Below, in pieces: positions 53,275 through 63,447 of a stretch of DNA of 64,000 bases (positions within the stretch are counted from its first letter, which is position 1; each line of letters starts with the position of its first letter). The position numbers and the translations under genes are program-made. Origin of the DNA: Blautia schinkii (GTDB taxonomy: Bacteria; Bacillota; Clostridia; Lachnospirales; Lachnospiraceae); assembly GCF_013304825.1 (NCBI RefSeq), contig NZ_JAAWUO010000008.1, forward strand, positions 1 through 64,000. Reading direction: 5' to 3'. The notes under the pieces are model-generated. The model saw only the letters and a program-made list of their open reading frames with translations, did no database searches and was not told where the DNA came from.

Positions 53275-53552
53275 TGGAAGTAGTAGAAATGCTTGATAAT
53301 CTGAAAGAAAAAGCCAGAAAAGATCCGGCACTTCGTGAAGAACTGCTGGCAACACGTGAGGAGAAAGAACCTCTGGCAGCTTTCTGCAAAAAGTGCCGGG
53401 AGCTGGGCGTTCCGGTTTATGAGATGGATCTTATTGCAGCAGGCGAAGAATTCTATGCAGCTATGAAACGAAGTACAAATGGCGGCGGGGAGAATTCACC
53501 GATGCTTGAAGGTGAAGATGATTTTTATGAATTGTTTTTTGCAGGGCTGTGA
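53274..53552 (+). CDS. small Nif11-like protein of unknown function
   Basis: A 92-residue protein. Residues 5-50 (LKEKARKDPALREELLATRE, then CRELGVPVYEMDL) resemble the Nif11-type helical leader pattern of repeated Asp-Pro-x-Leu and Leu spacing. Residues 68-73 are a Thr-Asn-Gly-Gly-Gly stretch and the tail is acidic with aromatics (DDFYELFFAGL). In RiPP systems such leaders end in Gly-Gly before a core, but no modification enzyme or peptidase-transporter is adjacent, so it may just be a Nif11-domain protein. It is coupled to the thioesterase. The assignment is tentative. Confidence 0.5.
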   Translation: MEVVEMLDNLKEKARKDPALREELLATREEKEPLAAFCKKCRELGVPVYEMDLIAAGEEFYAAMKRSTNGGGENSPMLEGEDDFYELFFAGL

Positions 53553-53561
53553 TGTTTATCT

Positions 53562-53620
53562 CTGTCTGAAAATATTTACTACACAAAATGTAAGGAGTAT
53601 TTTCAGACAGGGATTTTTAT
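53562..53620. terminator. bidirectional terminator
   Basis: CTGTCTGAAAATA (53562-53574) pairs with TATTTTCAGACAG (53598-53610), followed by GGATTTTTATTT. It lies between the convergent small gene and DUF885 gene. Confidence 0.78.
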
Positions 53621-55393
53621 TTACTCAATCATATCAATATACTTCTCCAGCACCGGAAACTGCATCCCTCCGATCTTCAGCACTCTGCGGTGAAAGTCTT
53701 TCATATCGAAATCCTGTCCAAGTCGTTTTTGTTCGGTTGTGCGCAGATCCAGAAGACTTAAATATCCCCAGTAATATTTCAAATAATTTCCAGGAGTCTC
53801 CAGAATGTACTGGTAAATTTCCGAGATAACCGTGCTATCCTCAATGCCAAAGGCTTTCAGAAAACTGGCAGCTTCAGCCTGATTCCATCCATTATAATGG
53901 ATCTCAATATCCAGAAGAGAGTACATACATAGGTTAATACTGCGGTTCAGCCATGAAAGACGTGCAAGATCAGAGGCAGAAGAATCCAGGATATAATCAG
54001 CTGCATATTCATAGGCAAAGGGCTCCACATAAGTAGCCCACCCTTCCGCAAACCCGGAAGTATCCAGAAGATTTCGGATTCCAGACGGATTCTGGCGTTC
54101 AAAACTAACTGTCTGATAAAGATGACCCGGGAATCCTTCATGAGCCAGAGTGGTAAAAAGCTCCAGACCCTGATAATTTGCGGACGGATTTATGTAGATC
54201 ACATTAGGAGTACCCGTATCCATAGGCGGTGTGAGATAAAAAGCAGGACTCAGATAATCTTTCATGGAGTCATGCACAGTTTTAAGTTCAAAAGAAACAT
54301 CCTCCAGTGGAGGAAAATCTGAGCTGATTTTTTTCTGCAGGGAAGAAAGCATCTGAGCTGGTCTTATTTCTGTAAAAGAAATTCCTTTATTAAGTGTAGT
54401 AAGAAGTTCCGGATTCTGGCGAAGCATATTTCCAACAATACCAATTTCACTGGAAAGCTGCCTGGAAAGCCGTTTTTCGATCTCTTTCACAGGAACATAA
54501 GTACCGGTCTGGCTTTGCAGAAGATAAAGATAGTACGCTTTACCACCTTTAAAATACGCCAGGCCGCGAGGATTTTTTCCAGTGCCCCGCAGAGCTTCCA
54601 GACCTGTCATAAGCTCCTGATAGGCAGGAATCACTTCCGTTTTCATAAGATTCTGATGAGTAAGAATCAGAGTCTGCTGTTCTGAACCGGAAAGTTTTCC
54701 GTAGTCTGAAATTTTTGTGCGGAAAATATCCAGCATATAATTTTCATCCGGATTCCGGATAAAAGCACTGCACTGTGCAAGAATCCGGTCCAGCGTGGCA
54801 TCACTCATAAAGAAACCGGCCTGAGATTTCTTCTGCTCGAATTTTATAATACTTTGAAAATACGGACGTATGGTGGTCAGAAGATTCAGGTAATCAGAGA
54901 TATCCCGATCCTCATAAAAAGCATATTCAGCCAGAAGAACCGGTAGCTGTGCCTGGATTCCCAGGCTTGGTCCAAGAGGCTCCTGGAGAAGGTAATTATC
55001 GCCAAGAGATTTTTCTGTGTGATAATAGAGAAGCATGGAATCGAGAGTCATCTGATTTTCCGTGGAAAGATGACTGTAGCGGAATGCTTTCAGCTTATCC
55101 TCGTACTGCTGACAGACCTTGTAGGTGTTTTGCATATCTGTGGGAACCGTGCCAAGAGAAGCTGTTTTTCGCCGGATTCCCTGCTTTTCCGGATGAGCCA
55201 GGGAATAATGAAGAGTAAGAGAACTGCCGGAAACTTCGTTTCGGAAAACCTCCTGGGTAAAAGCCTCGAATTTTCCGTTTTCTGTAATTCCATGAGCAGA
55301 AAAATATCCGGCAGCTATGCCGATAATAAAAGTAAAAATAAGACCGCAGGCAATAAAAAAAGAAGATTTTTTCTTCAGGATCTTAAAAGGCAT
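53621..55393 (-). CDS. DUF885 family membrane-anchored metallopeptidase
   Basis: A 590-residue protein. An N-terminal membrane anchor (about 10-32) precedes an extracytoplasmic all-helical DUF885 domain. The zinc-site sequence LFTTLAHEGFPGHLYQT is the family hallmark (His-Glu-x4-His), with GFAEGWATYVEPFAYEY as a second conserved block carrying the third ligand. It is related to M3/DUF885 peptidases of unknown substrate. GCAGGAAGGACTTTCT places the start at 55393; the longer frame starting at 55429 is less likely. It is monocistronic. Confidence 0.85.
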   Translation of the reverse strand: MPFKILKKKSSFFIACGLIFTFIIGIAAGYFSAHGITENGKFEAFTQEVFRNEVSGSSLTLHYSLAHPEKQGIRRKTASLGTVPTDMQNTYKVCQQYEDKLKAFRYSHLSTENQMTLDSMLLYYHTEKSLGDNYLLQEPLGPSLGIQAQLPVLLAEYAFYEDRDISDYLNLLTTIRPYFQSIIKFEQKKSQAGFFMSDATLDRILAQCSAFIRNPDENYMLDIFRTKISDYGKLSGSEQQTLILTHQNLMKTEVIPAYQELMTGLEALRGTGKNPRGLAYFKGGKAYYLYLLQSQTGTYVPVKEIEKRLSRQLSSEIGIVGNMLRQNPELLTTLNKGISFTEIRPAQMLSSLQKKISSDFPPLEDVSFELKTVHDSMKDYLSPAFYLTPPMDTGTPNVIYINPSANYQGLELFTTLAHEGFPGHLYQTVSFERQNPSGIRNLLDTSGFAEGWATYVEPFAYEYAADYILDSSASDLARLSWLNRSINLCMYSLLDIEIHYNGWNQAEAASFLKAFGIEDSTVISEIYQYILETPGNYLKYYWGYLSLLDLRTTEQKRLGQDFDMKDFHRRVLKIGGMQFPVLEKYIDMIE

Positions 55394-55430
55394 AGAAAGT
55401 CCTTCCTGCATTTGGCTTTGTACTATCATA

Positions 55431-55459
55431 TTGGAAAAATACGGAATCTATGATATTAT
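55431..55459 (+). promoter_or_regulatory. promoter of trxB
   Basis: TTGGAA (55431-55436), 17 bases, TATTAT (55454-55459), about 37 bases before the trxB start. Confidence 0.65.
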
Positions 55460-55496
55460 GTGAACGGAAATTATGTATTATAAATGGAGAAAAAGT

Positions 55497-56435
55497 ATGA
55501 GCGATATCTATGATCTTGCAATTCTGGGCGGGGGTCCTGCAGGGATCACAGCGGCGATCTATGCGTCCCGTGCCAGATTAAATACAATATGGATCGATAA
55601 AAACTTTGCACCAGGCGGTCAGATCACGGCTACTTATGAAGTAGATAATTACCCCGGAATGCCGGGAATCTCAGGGATGGATCTGGGCGAGGCCTTTGGG
55701 GAACATGCCCGTAAACTAGGACTGGAGCCGAAGCGTGAGAAGATCCTTTCCCTGGAAAATATTTCAGGAGATATCAAGACGATACACACAAAAAAGAACG
55801 AATATCAGGCCAGAACCATTATCCTTGCATTTGGCGCAGAGCACCGGAAACTGGACATTCCGGGAGAAGATGACCTGGGAGGACTTGGAGTTTCCTATTG
55901 TGCAACCTGTGACGGAGCTTTTTATAAAGACAGAACAGCCGTGGTAGTTGGAGGCGGAAATGCGGCAGCAGAGGATGCGGTATTTCTTTCCGGACTTTGC
56001 AAAAAAGTGTATCTTGTTCACCGCCGGGACGAACTTCGTGCAGACAAGGCCATCCAGGAGAAGGTTTTTGACTGTGAAAATATTGAAATGGTATGGGAAA
56101 GTATTCCTCTGGAAATCCTGGGGCAGGATGAAGTGACAGGCATTAAGATCCAAAATGTAAAAACAGGGGAAGAACGCGAACTGGATACAGACGGCGTTTT
56201 TATTGCAGTGGGAATTGTTCCGAATACGACACTTTTGGAAGCTCAGCTGGAGCTTGATGAGAACGGGTATATCTGTGCAGGGGAGGAAGGAATTACCAGT
56301 GCAGCAGGCGTTTTTGCAGCGGGGGATATCCGTACCAAGGCACTCAGACAGGTGGTAACTGCTGTTTCAGACGGAGCCAATGCAGTGGCTTCCGCACAGA
56401 AATATCTCTGGAGGAAAGACAATGGCAACCATTAA
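55497..56435 (+). CDS. trxB: thioredoxin-disulfide reductase
   Basis: A 312-residue FAD/NAD(P)-dependent reductase. The FAD motif is ILGGGPAGITAA (9-20), the redox pair Cys135-Ala-Thr-Cys138 lies in YCATCDGAF, the NADPH motif is VVVGGGNAAAEDA, and the C-terminal FAD motif is GVFAAGDIRTKALRQVVTA. The ATG at 55497 follows GGAGAAAAAGT. Its last 14 bases overlap the LacI gene, an unusual pairing with no obvious functional link. No thioredoxin gene is in the window. Confidence 0.93.
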   Translation: MSDIYDLAILGGGPAGITAAIYASRARLNTIWIDKNFAPGGQITATYEVDNYPGMPGISGMDLGEAFGEHARKLGLEPKREKILSLENISGDIKTIHTKKNEYQARTIILAFGAEHRKLDIPGEDDLGGLGVSYCATCDGAFYKDRTAVVVGGGNAAAEDAVFLSGLCKKVYLVHRRDELRADKAIQEKVFDCENIEMVWESIPLEILGQDEVTGIKIQNVKTGEERELDTDGVFIAVGIVPNTTLLEAQLELDENGYICAGEEGITSAAGVFAAGDIRTKALRQVVTAVSDGANAVASAQKYLWRKDNGNH

Positions 56436-57459
56436 AGAAATCGCGCAGAGAGCAGGCGTAAGTACAACGACTGTCTCCAACGTCATACATGGAAAAACCA
56501 AAAAAGTATCTCCTGCCAACATTCAGAAAATCGAGAATCTTATCCGTGAAATGGGATATGTACAGAAAATGGGACTGAGAGTACTGAATAAGGAGAAATC
56601 CCAGTTGATTGCAGTTGTGATCAACTATCATAAAGACTTCAGGGATTCCATCATCGGAGATCCTTTTTATGGAAAAATTATCGGTTTTATTGAAAAATAT
56701 GTGCAGGAGCTGGGTTACTATCTGATGCTTTATTCAGCAAAAGATACGGACAGGATCTTCCAGATGGTTATGGGCTGGGATGTGGACGGAGTCATTGCTA
56801 TTTCCTTCAGCAAAAGCAATTGTGAAAAAATCTATCAGCTGATCAACAAGCCGATTGTTTCCATTGATGCTTACGGAGAACTGGATGCCGGTCAGGAGAG
56901 TCATGTCCTGAATATCGGACTGGATGATGAGAGCGGCGGATACCTTATGACAAAATATCTTTTGGAATGCGGCTATGAACATATCCAGGTCTGTGCAGGA
57001 CGTGATAATGGTGTTGACCATCTCCGTTATATGGGAGCGCAGAGAGCAGCAAGGGAATTCGCAGGAAAGAAGCAGAAGGTACAGTTTACTGCACTGGGTA
57101 TGAATTACGCAAAGCGAAAAGAAAGCTACGCATGGCTGATTCAGCGAAAAAAACCGAAGACTGCATTGTTCTTCCTTTCAGATCTCTATGCTCTGGAAGC
57201 GATCAGTTTTTTCAGCAGCAGAGGTGTGAAGATTCCGGAGGAGATTGGAATTGCAGGATATGATAACATCAGTTATGCAGAGTTTTCTGTGCCACGACTT
57301 ACTACAGTCAGTCAGAATGTGGAGCAGAAAGCATCTCTCGCTGTAGAAATTCTGATGGAGAGAATCAATGGTGAGGATAAAGAGCGGGAAAATGAGATCA
57401 GGCTTCCGGTTACACTGATTTCAAGAAAGTCAGTGCAGCGTCAGGATGAGAAAAAATAG
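56422..57459 (+). CDS. LacI family transcriptional regulator
   Basis: A 345-residue repressor. The N-terminal helix-turn-helix (4-23, IKEIAQRAGVSTTTVSNVIH) is followed by the hinge region and a periplasmic-binding-like ligand domain (about 60-335, with VDGVIAISFSKSN, FFLSDLYALEAI and ISYAEFSVPRLTTVSQ). It starts inside the trxB end, after GGAGGAAAGAC. Two palindromes of GGTTATGTACATAACC type flank the promoter of the next operon, so it most likely represses the PTS-glucosidase genes. The inducer is unknown, presumably a sugar or sugar phosphate. Confidence 0.92.
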   Translation: MATIKEIAQRAGVSTTTVSNVIHGKTKKVSPANIQKIENLIREMGYVQKMGLRVLNKEKSQLIAVVINYHKDFRDSIIGDPFYGKIIGFIEKYVQELGYYLMLYSAKDTDRIFQMVMGWDVDGVIAISFSKSNCEKIYQLINKPIVSIDAYGELDAGQESHVLNIGLDDESGGYLMTKYLLECGYEHIQVCAGRDNGVDHLRYMGAQRAAREFAGKKQKVQFTALGMNYAKRKESYAWLIQRKKPKTALFFLSDLYALEAISFFSSRGVKIPEEIGIAGYDNISYAEFSVPRLTTVSQNVEQKASLAVEILMERINGEDKERENEIRLPVTLISRKSVQRQDEKK

Positions 57460-57541
57460 AAAATAAAGTGTTACTGCAGAGATGCAGAATACAGCAGGAA
57501 GGGATTTTCAATACGGAAAATCTGGGATATAACGATGTTAA

Positions 57542-57597
57542 AAGCCGAAATATACGGAACTGTCAACATATGGCAGCCAGAGTATTTCGGCTTTTTT
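57542..57597 (+). terminator. terminator after the LacI gene
   Basis: AAGCCGAAATA (57542-57552) pairs with TATTTCGGCTT (57583-57593), continuing into TTTT. The loop is about 30 bases long. Confidence 0.65.
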
Positions 57598-57657
57598 GCA
57601 GCATATATTTATGTAAATTCTGCACAAAACCATAATTTTAAACTTGTCACAATGAAT

Positions 57658-57673
57658 GGTTATGTACATAACC
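57658..57673. promoter_or_regulatory. LacI-type operator O1
   Basis: A perfect 16-base palindrome, GGTTATGTACATAACC, lies two bases before the -35 of the PTS operon promoter. Symmetry and length fit LacI-family operators. A near-identical copy occurs at 57716. Confidence 0.7.
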
Positions 57674-57675
57674 TA

Positions 57676-57704
57676 TTTACATATGCAGCCTTTAATGCTA
57701 TAGT
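57676..57704 (+). promoter_or_regulatory. promoter of PTS-glucosidase operon
   Basis: TTTACA (57676-57681), 17 bases, TATAGT (57699-57704). Operator-like palindromes lie on both sides. Confidence 0.72.
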
Positions 57705-57715
57705 GTGAGCACAAA

Positions 57716-57731
57716 GGTTATGTACATAACT
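57716..57731. promoter_or_regulatory. LacI-type operator O2
   Basis: GGTTATGTACATAACT, differing from O1 in one end base, lies 11 bases after the -10, so in the initially transcribed region. Its centre is 58 bp from that of O1. Repressor here would block RNA polymerase. Confidence 0.7.
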
Positions 57732-57765
57732 AACAGGGAAACAGTATAGAAGGAGTGAATACCAG

Positions 57766-58764
57766 ATGAAACAGATTCTGATCGCCACACATGGAAAGAT
57801 GGCCTCCGGTATCCGTTATACAGCAGAGCTGATCGTGGGAAAAATGGCTGAGATCACAACTATCGATGCTTATGTAACACCGGAAGATAATGTGGAGAAA
57901 AAGTTTGAGGAATATTTCGCACAGCACGAAAATGACAGAATTTTCGTTTTCACAGATCTGATGGGCGGAAGCGTTAATCAGAAGCTTCTGGGATATAGTC
58001 AGAAGGAGAACGTTACACTTATCACAGGAACCAACCTTCCTGTTCTGATGCAGATAATGATGGCTGACGATGATGTGACAGAGGAAGAGATCCAGGAATT
58101 TATCGATGATGCCAGAGAAGAGCTTCAGGTGGTAAACCTTGGCGGCGGAAAGAAAGCTGCATCTAAAGACAGCATTGCAGAAAATAATGCACCGACTGCA
58201 GAAAACGCCGTACAGGAGAGCGCAAAGAAAGCACCAGATCCACAGTCCTACGATAATTCCACAGCGAAGATCACAGCACTTCGTGTAGATGACCGTCTGA
58301 TTCACGGTCAGGTTGCCATGACCTGGACCAAGCAGCTGGCAGTACAGGGAATCGTAGTTGCCAACGATGAGGCTGCCAACGATAACACCCAGAAGATGGC
58401 ACTGAAAATGGCAGTACCGGGAGGGATTAAATCTCTGATCAAACCGGTGGACGAAGCCATTCGTATCTTAAACAATCCGAAGGCATCCCAAATGCGTATC
58501 CTGGTTCTTACAAGAACTGTAAAAGATGCCCTGAAAATAAGAAAGAATGTTGGCGAGATAGGATTTCTTAACGTAGGAAATACGGGACGTTTTGATGGAA
58601 TCGATGTTTCCGAGAAGCTTGTCCTTACACCAACTATCATGCTGACAGACGCAGAGCAGCAGGCACTGAAAGAGCTGGTAGCTATTGATCCGAAGGCATG
58701 TATGCAGCAGGTACCGAATGACGAGCAGAAGCTTGTGAAGGATGTGCTGGATAAATTAAACTGA
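57766..58764 (+). CDS. mannose-family PTS transporter subunit IIAB
   Basis: A 332-residue fused IIA-IIB protein that passes phosphate from HPr to the imported sugar. The IIA domain (1-130) carries phospho-acceptor His9 in IATHGKMASG. A linker rich in Ala, Lys and Glu (about 127-165) leads to the IIB domain (about 168-332), with active His180 in RVDDRLIHGQV. Both domains are intact. AGAAGGAGTGAATACCAG precedes the ATG. It is the first gene of an operon with IIC, IID, GH13 and HAD genes. The sugar could be a mannose-type hexose or a disaccharide. Confidence 0.93.
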   Translation: MKQILIATHGKMASGIRYTAELIVGKMAEITTIDAYVTPEDNVEKKFEEYFAQHENDRIFVFTDLMGGSVNQKLLGYSQKENVTLITGTNLPVLMQIMMADDDVTEEEIQEFIDDAREELQVVNLGGGKKAASKDSIAENNAPTAENAVQESAKKAPDPQSYDNSTAKITALRVDDRLIHGQVAMTWTKQLAVQGIVVANDEAANDNTQKMALKMAVPGGIKSLIKPVDEAIRILNNPKASQMRILVLTRTVKDALKIRKNVGEIGFLNVGNTGRFDGIDVSEKLVLTPTIMLTDAEQQALKELVAIDPKACMQQVPNDEQKLVKDVLDKLN

Positions 58765-58834
58765 CATATATAAACTGTGGAATGTGAATGTCCACAGAAT
58801 GAATAAAACGTAACAAAAAAGGGAGGAAGGAAAA

Positions 58835-59650
58835 ATGTTAAACGCATTTCTTGTAGCACTTGCCGTATTCATCTGTGTCGGCGGTGCAGAGCTGATCGGA
58901 TTTACCATGCTGAACCGTCCGATCGTCATCGGACCTCTGGTAGGTCTGTTCCTTGGAGATCTTCACACAGGAGTTATCATCGGAGCTTCACTGGAAGCCG
59001 TATTCATGGGAGTTGTAAACATTGGCGGTGCCTCCGCGGCAGAACCCGGAATCGCCACAGCAGTAGGAACCGCTTTTGCTATCATGCTTGGCAAAGGATC
59101 TGAGGTTGCTCTGACACTGGCACTTCCGATCGGTATCCTTGGTCTTCAGATTAAGACAGTTCTCTATATTTTCATTGTAGGTATGTTTGCAAAAACCTTC
59201 GACCGTCTGGCAGCAGAGGGCAAGGAGAAACAGATCATCGCTCTCCATTACGGACTCTGGGCTGTGAACTGGGTATTATATTCACTGTTCGCATTCTTCG
59301 GGATCCTCTTTGGATCTGATGCAGTCAGTGCACTTCTGGATGCCATCCCGGATGTTGTTATGAACGGTCTGACAGTCTGCGGAGGACTTCTTCCGGCAGT
59401 AGGTATGGCGATGCTGATGAAAATGCTCTGGGACAACAAAATCTGCATGTTCTATTTCCTGGGATTTGTCCTGGCAGCATACTTAAACCTTCCGCTTATC
59501 GCTCTTGCAGTGATCGGAGTAATTATTGCCATCTCTGTTGGAATGAACGATTATAAGCTTAATCAGCTTTCTGCACAGAGAGTAGCTGTTTCACCGGCTG
59601 GAGACTCTGAAGAATATCTTGATGAAGAAGAGGAGGAATTTTTCTCATGA
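58835..59650 (+). CDS. mannose-family PTS transporter subunit IIC
   Basis: The 271-residue membrane subunit of the sorbose/mannose IIC family, with about seven membrane helices. The conserved N-terminal blocks VCVGGAELIGFTMLNRPIV-like, GPLVGLFLGDLHTGVIIGA and FMGVVNIGGASAAEP are visible. The C-terminus is acidic (DEEEEEFFS). It forms the sugar channel with IID, whose start overlaps its stop by four bases (ATGA). Confidence 0.93.
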   Translation: MLNAFLVALAVFICVGGAELIGFTMLNRPIVIGPLVGLFLGDLHTGVIIGASLEAVFMGVVNIGGASAAEPGIATAVGTAFAIMLGKGSEVALTLALPIGILGLQIKTVLYIFIVGMFAKTFDRLAAEGKEKQIIALHYGLWAVNWVLYSLFAFFGILFGSDAVSALLDAIPDVVMNGLTVCGGLLPAVGMAMLMKMLWDNKICMFYFLGFVLAAYLNLPLIALAVIGVIIAISVGMNDYKLNQLSAQRVAVSPAGDSEEYLDEEEEEFFS

Positions 59651-60477
59651 GTAATTTAACAAAATCTATTCCTGCAGATGAAAGAAAAATGCTGAGAAAA
59701 GCTTTCTGGCGTTCCTTCACTCTGTATGCAGCAGTAAGCCCGGCAAAACAGGGAGCATCCGGCTTCTGTTATTCCCTGATGCCATTTATCGACAAATTTT
59801 ACAAAAATGATGAGGAAGGCAAAAAAGCGGCTCTCACAAGAAGTATGTCTTACTTCAATACAACCATCACCTGTTCTACATTCATCATGGGTCTTGTGGC
59901 ATCCATGGAGAAGAAAAACAGCGAGCAGAAGGATTTTGACGCAAGCTCCATCAATGCGGTGAAATCTTCCCTGATGGGACCTCTGGCCGGTATCGGTGAT
60001 TCCATTTTCTGGGGTGTTCTTCGTGTAATTGCGGCAGGAATCGCAGTAGGACTTGGAGCATCCGGAAATGTTCTGGCACCTATCGTGTTCCTGCTTCTTT
60101 TTAACATTCCGTCTATTCTTGTGAAATATTACGGTACATTCCTGGGTTACAAGCTTGGTTCCGAATACATCCAGAAGGTTTATGCAAGCGGTCTTATGAA
60201 CATTCTGACAAAGGCTGCCAGCATTGTAGGTCTTATCATGGTTGGTGGTATGACTGCCAGCATGGTAACCTTTAAATCCACTTATGAACTCACCATGAAG
60301 GGTGAGTCTGTTCTGAACCTCCAGAGTATGCTGGATCAGATCTTTGTCGGCATCGTTCCTCTTGGACTGACTCTTCTGTGCTACTATCTGCTGAAAAAGA
60401 AAAACATCAGCATCACAGTTCTGATCATAGGTGTCATTATCCTGAGTATCCTTCTCTCTCTTTTCGGAATTGCATAA
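59647..60477 (+). CDS. mannose-family PTS transporter subunit IID
   Basis: A 276-residue PTS IID protein: KAFWRSFTLYAAVSPAKQGASG at the N-terminus, SSLMGPLAGIGDSIFWGVLR in the middle, and several membrane helices at the C-terminus. It pairs with IIC. Its ATG overlaps the IIC stop, so translation is coupled. The gene is followed by a hairpin and the GH13 gene. Confidence 0.93.
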   Translation: MSNLTKSIPADERKMLRKAFWRSFTLYAAVSPAKQGASGFCYSLMPFIDKFYKNDEEGKKAALTRSMSYFNTTITCSTFIMGLVASMEKKNSEQKDFDASSINAVKSSLMGPLAGIGDSIFWGVLRVIAAGIAVGLGASGNVLAPIVFLLLFNIPSILVKYYGTFLGYKLGSEYIQKVYASGLMNILTKAASIVGLIMVGGMTASMVTFKSTYELTMKGESVLNLQSMLDQIFVGIVPLGLTLLCYYLLKKKNISITVLIIGVIILSILLSLFGIA

Positions 60478-60514
60478 ACCTTAAGGAGAAGGAATAAAGA
60501 CCAGAATTATGAAA

Positions 60515-60538
60515 AGGCGGACCCCAGTTGGTCCGCCT
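60515..60538 (+). other. intercistronic stem-loop between PTS IID and GH13 genes
   Basis: AGGCGGACC pairs with GGTCCGCCT around a six-base loop (60524-60529). It is followed by ATAAAAAAG, not a T-run, so it is unlikely to terminate transcription. It more probably stabilises or marks the 3' end of the upstream mRNA. The function is inferred. Confidence 0.5.
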
Positions 60539-60567
60539 ATAAAAAAGCCTGAAATAAGATATTTTGA

Positions 60568-62265
<1,698 letters not shown>

Positions 62266-62426
62266 ATTCCTGAACTGTTATTTACGCAGCAAAGCGGAAA
62301 AAATATCCGCTTTACAGACTGCAGGTATGAGTTTTTGTGCGTATCTGTACTGCCGAAGGCTATCCGGGCGCAGTGCAGATGCGCTTTTTGCTCATAGGAA
62401 CACAGACGGACAAACAGGAGGAAATT

Positions 62427-63269
62427 ATGGAAAAATACATCATTGCAGTAGATATGGACGGAACACTTCTGAACAGCGAGAATAAGATTTCCGGGAGAAA
62501 CAGAAATGTTTTGCAGCGTCTGATCGATGACGGACATTATGTGGTACCGGCAACCGGAAGAACAAGGGAGCTGATCCCCCAGGAGTTTTCCGTGCTCCGT
62601 GGAGTGAAATGGGGAATTGTGGAAAATGGCTGTGTTGTCTGGGACTACGATAAAAATGAGATGATCTGGCGCAAAACAATGTCCAAAGGAATGGTACGGG
62701 GAATCCTGAAGGATGTGGAGGACAGCGGAGTAAAAGGCTGGATCGCGGAAGCTTATGCCAACGGAGTTGCATATTCCGATGCAGATGCCAGAGATTATGT
62801 GGCCTCAGTAGCAGATAAAGATTTTCTGGAAAAAACCTTCGTAGATTATTTCCTCAGCAGACATGAATTTGTAAAGGATTTTTACAGGCAGACGGAGCTT
62901 CTGGATCAGGCAGAAAAGATAAACATCTATTTTGAAAACCTCGAAGATAGCAGAGCTCTCCGTGAAAAATGGAAGGATCTGGATGATGTGGCTGTCACTA
63001 CTTCCATCAGCGGTAACGCAGAGTTCAACGCAGCAGGGGTGGACAAAGGAGTTGGTCTTGCCATGCTGCGCACAAAGCTTGGCATTGACCGGATGCATGT
63101 GATCGCTTTTGGTGATAATGAAAATGATCTGGAAATGCTGGAAGGCGCAGGCATCGGAGTCGCTATGGGTAATTCCAAACAGTATGTAAAGGATGCCGCT
63201 AATGAGGTGACCGGAGATAATGATCATGATGGTGTGGCGGAATTTCTTGAGAGGTTTTTCGGGCTGTAA
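62427..63269 (+). CDS. HAD superfamily hydrolase, Cof-type phosphatase
   Basis: A 280-residue HAD IIB phosphatase. Motif I is VDMDGTLLNSENK (Asp9 and Asp11), motif II is PATGRTRE, motif III/IV is FGDNENDLEML near the C-terminus, and the cap domain lies between. Such enzymes dephosphorylate sugar phosphates or cofactors. The position after the GH13 gene suggests a role in the same sugar route. The ATG at 62427 follows AGGAGGAAATT; the longer frame from 62337 is rejected. Confidence 0.9.
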   Translation: MEKYIIAVDMDGTLLNSENKISGRNRNVLQRLIDDGHYVVPATGRTRELIPQEFSVLRGVKWGIVENGCVVWDYDKNEMIWRKTMSKGMVRGILKDVEDSGVKGWIAEAYANGVAYSDADARDYVASVADKDFLEKTFVDYFLSRHEFVKDFYRQTELLDQAEKINIYFENLEDSRALREKWKDLDDVAVTTSISGNAEFNAAGVDKGVGLAMLRTKLGIDRMHVIAFGDNENDLEMLEGAGIGVAMGNSKQYVKDAANEVTGDNDHDGVAEFLERFFGL

Positions 63270-63300
63270 GCTGTGGGTGATCGTGATCGCTGATATACGG

Positions 63301-63330
63301 GACAGGGAAATATATTTTCTCTGTCTTTTT
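63301..63330 (+). terminator. terminator of the PTS operon
   Basis: GACAGGGAAA pairs with TTTTCTCTGTC around TATA, followed by TTTTTTT. It lies about 30 bases after the HAD gene stop. Confidence 0.82.
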
Positions 63331-63447
63331 TTATTTTCATTTTCGGTGATATAAGGTATGATTAACAGAGAAGATGAGGGGAGTGCCGGTTTTGATCGGT
63401 AGTTTCCGGTGAAAATTTTTTGAGGGAATCAGGAGGGAATTTTTTAT

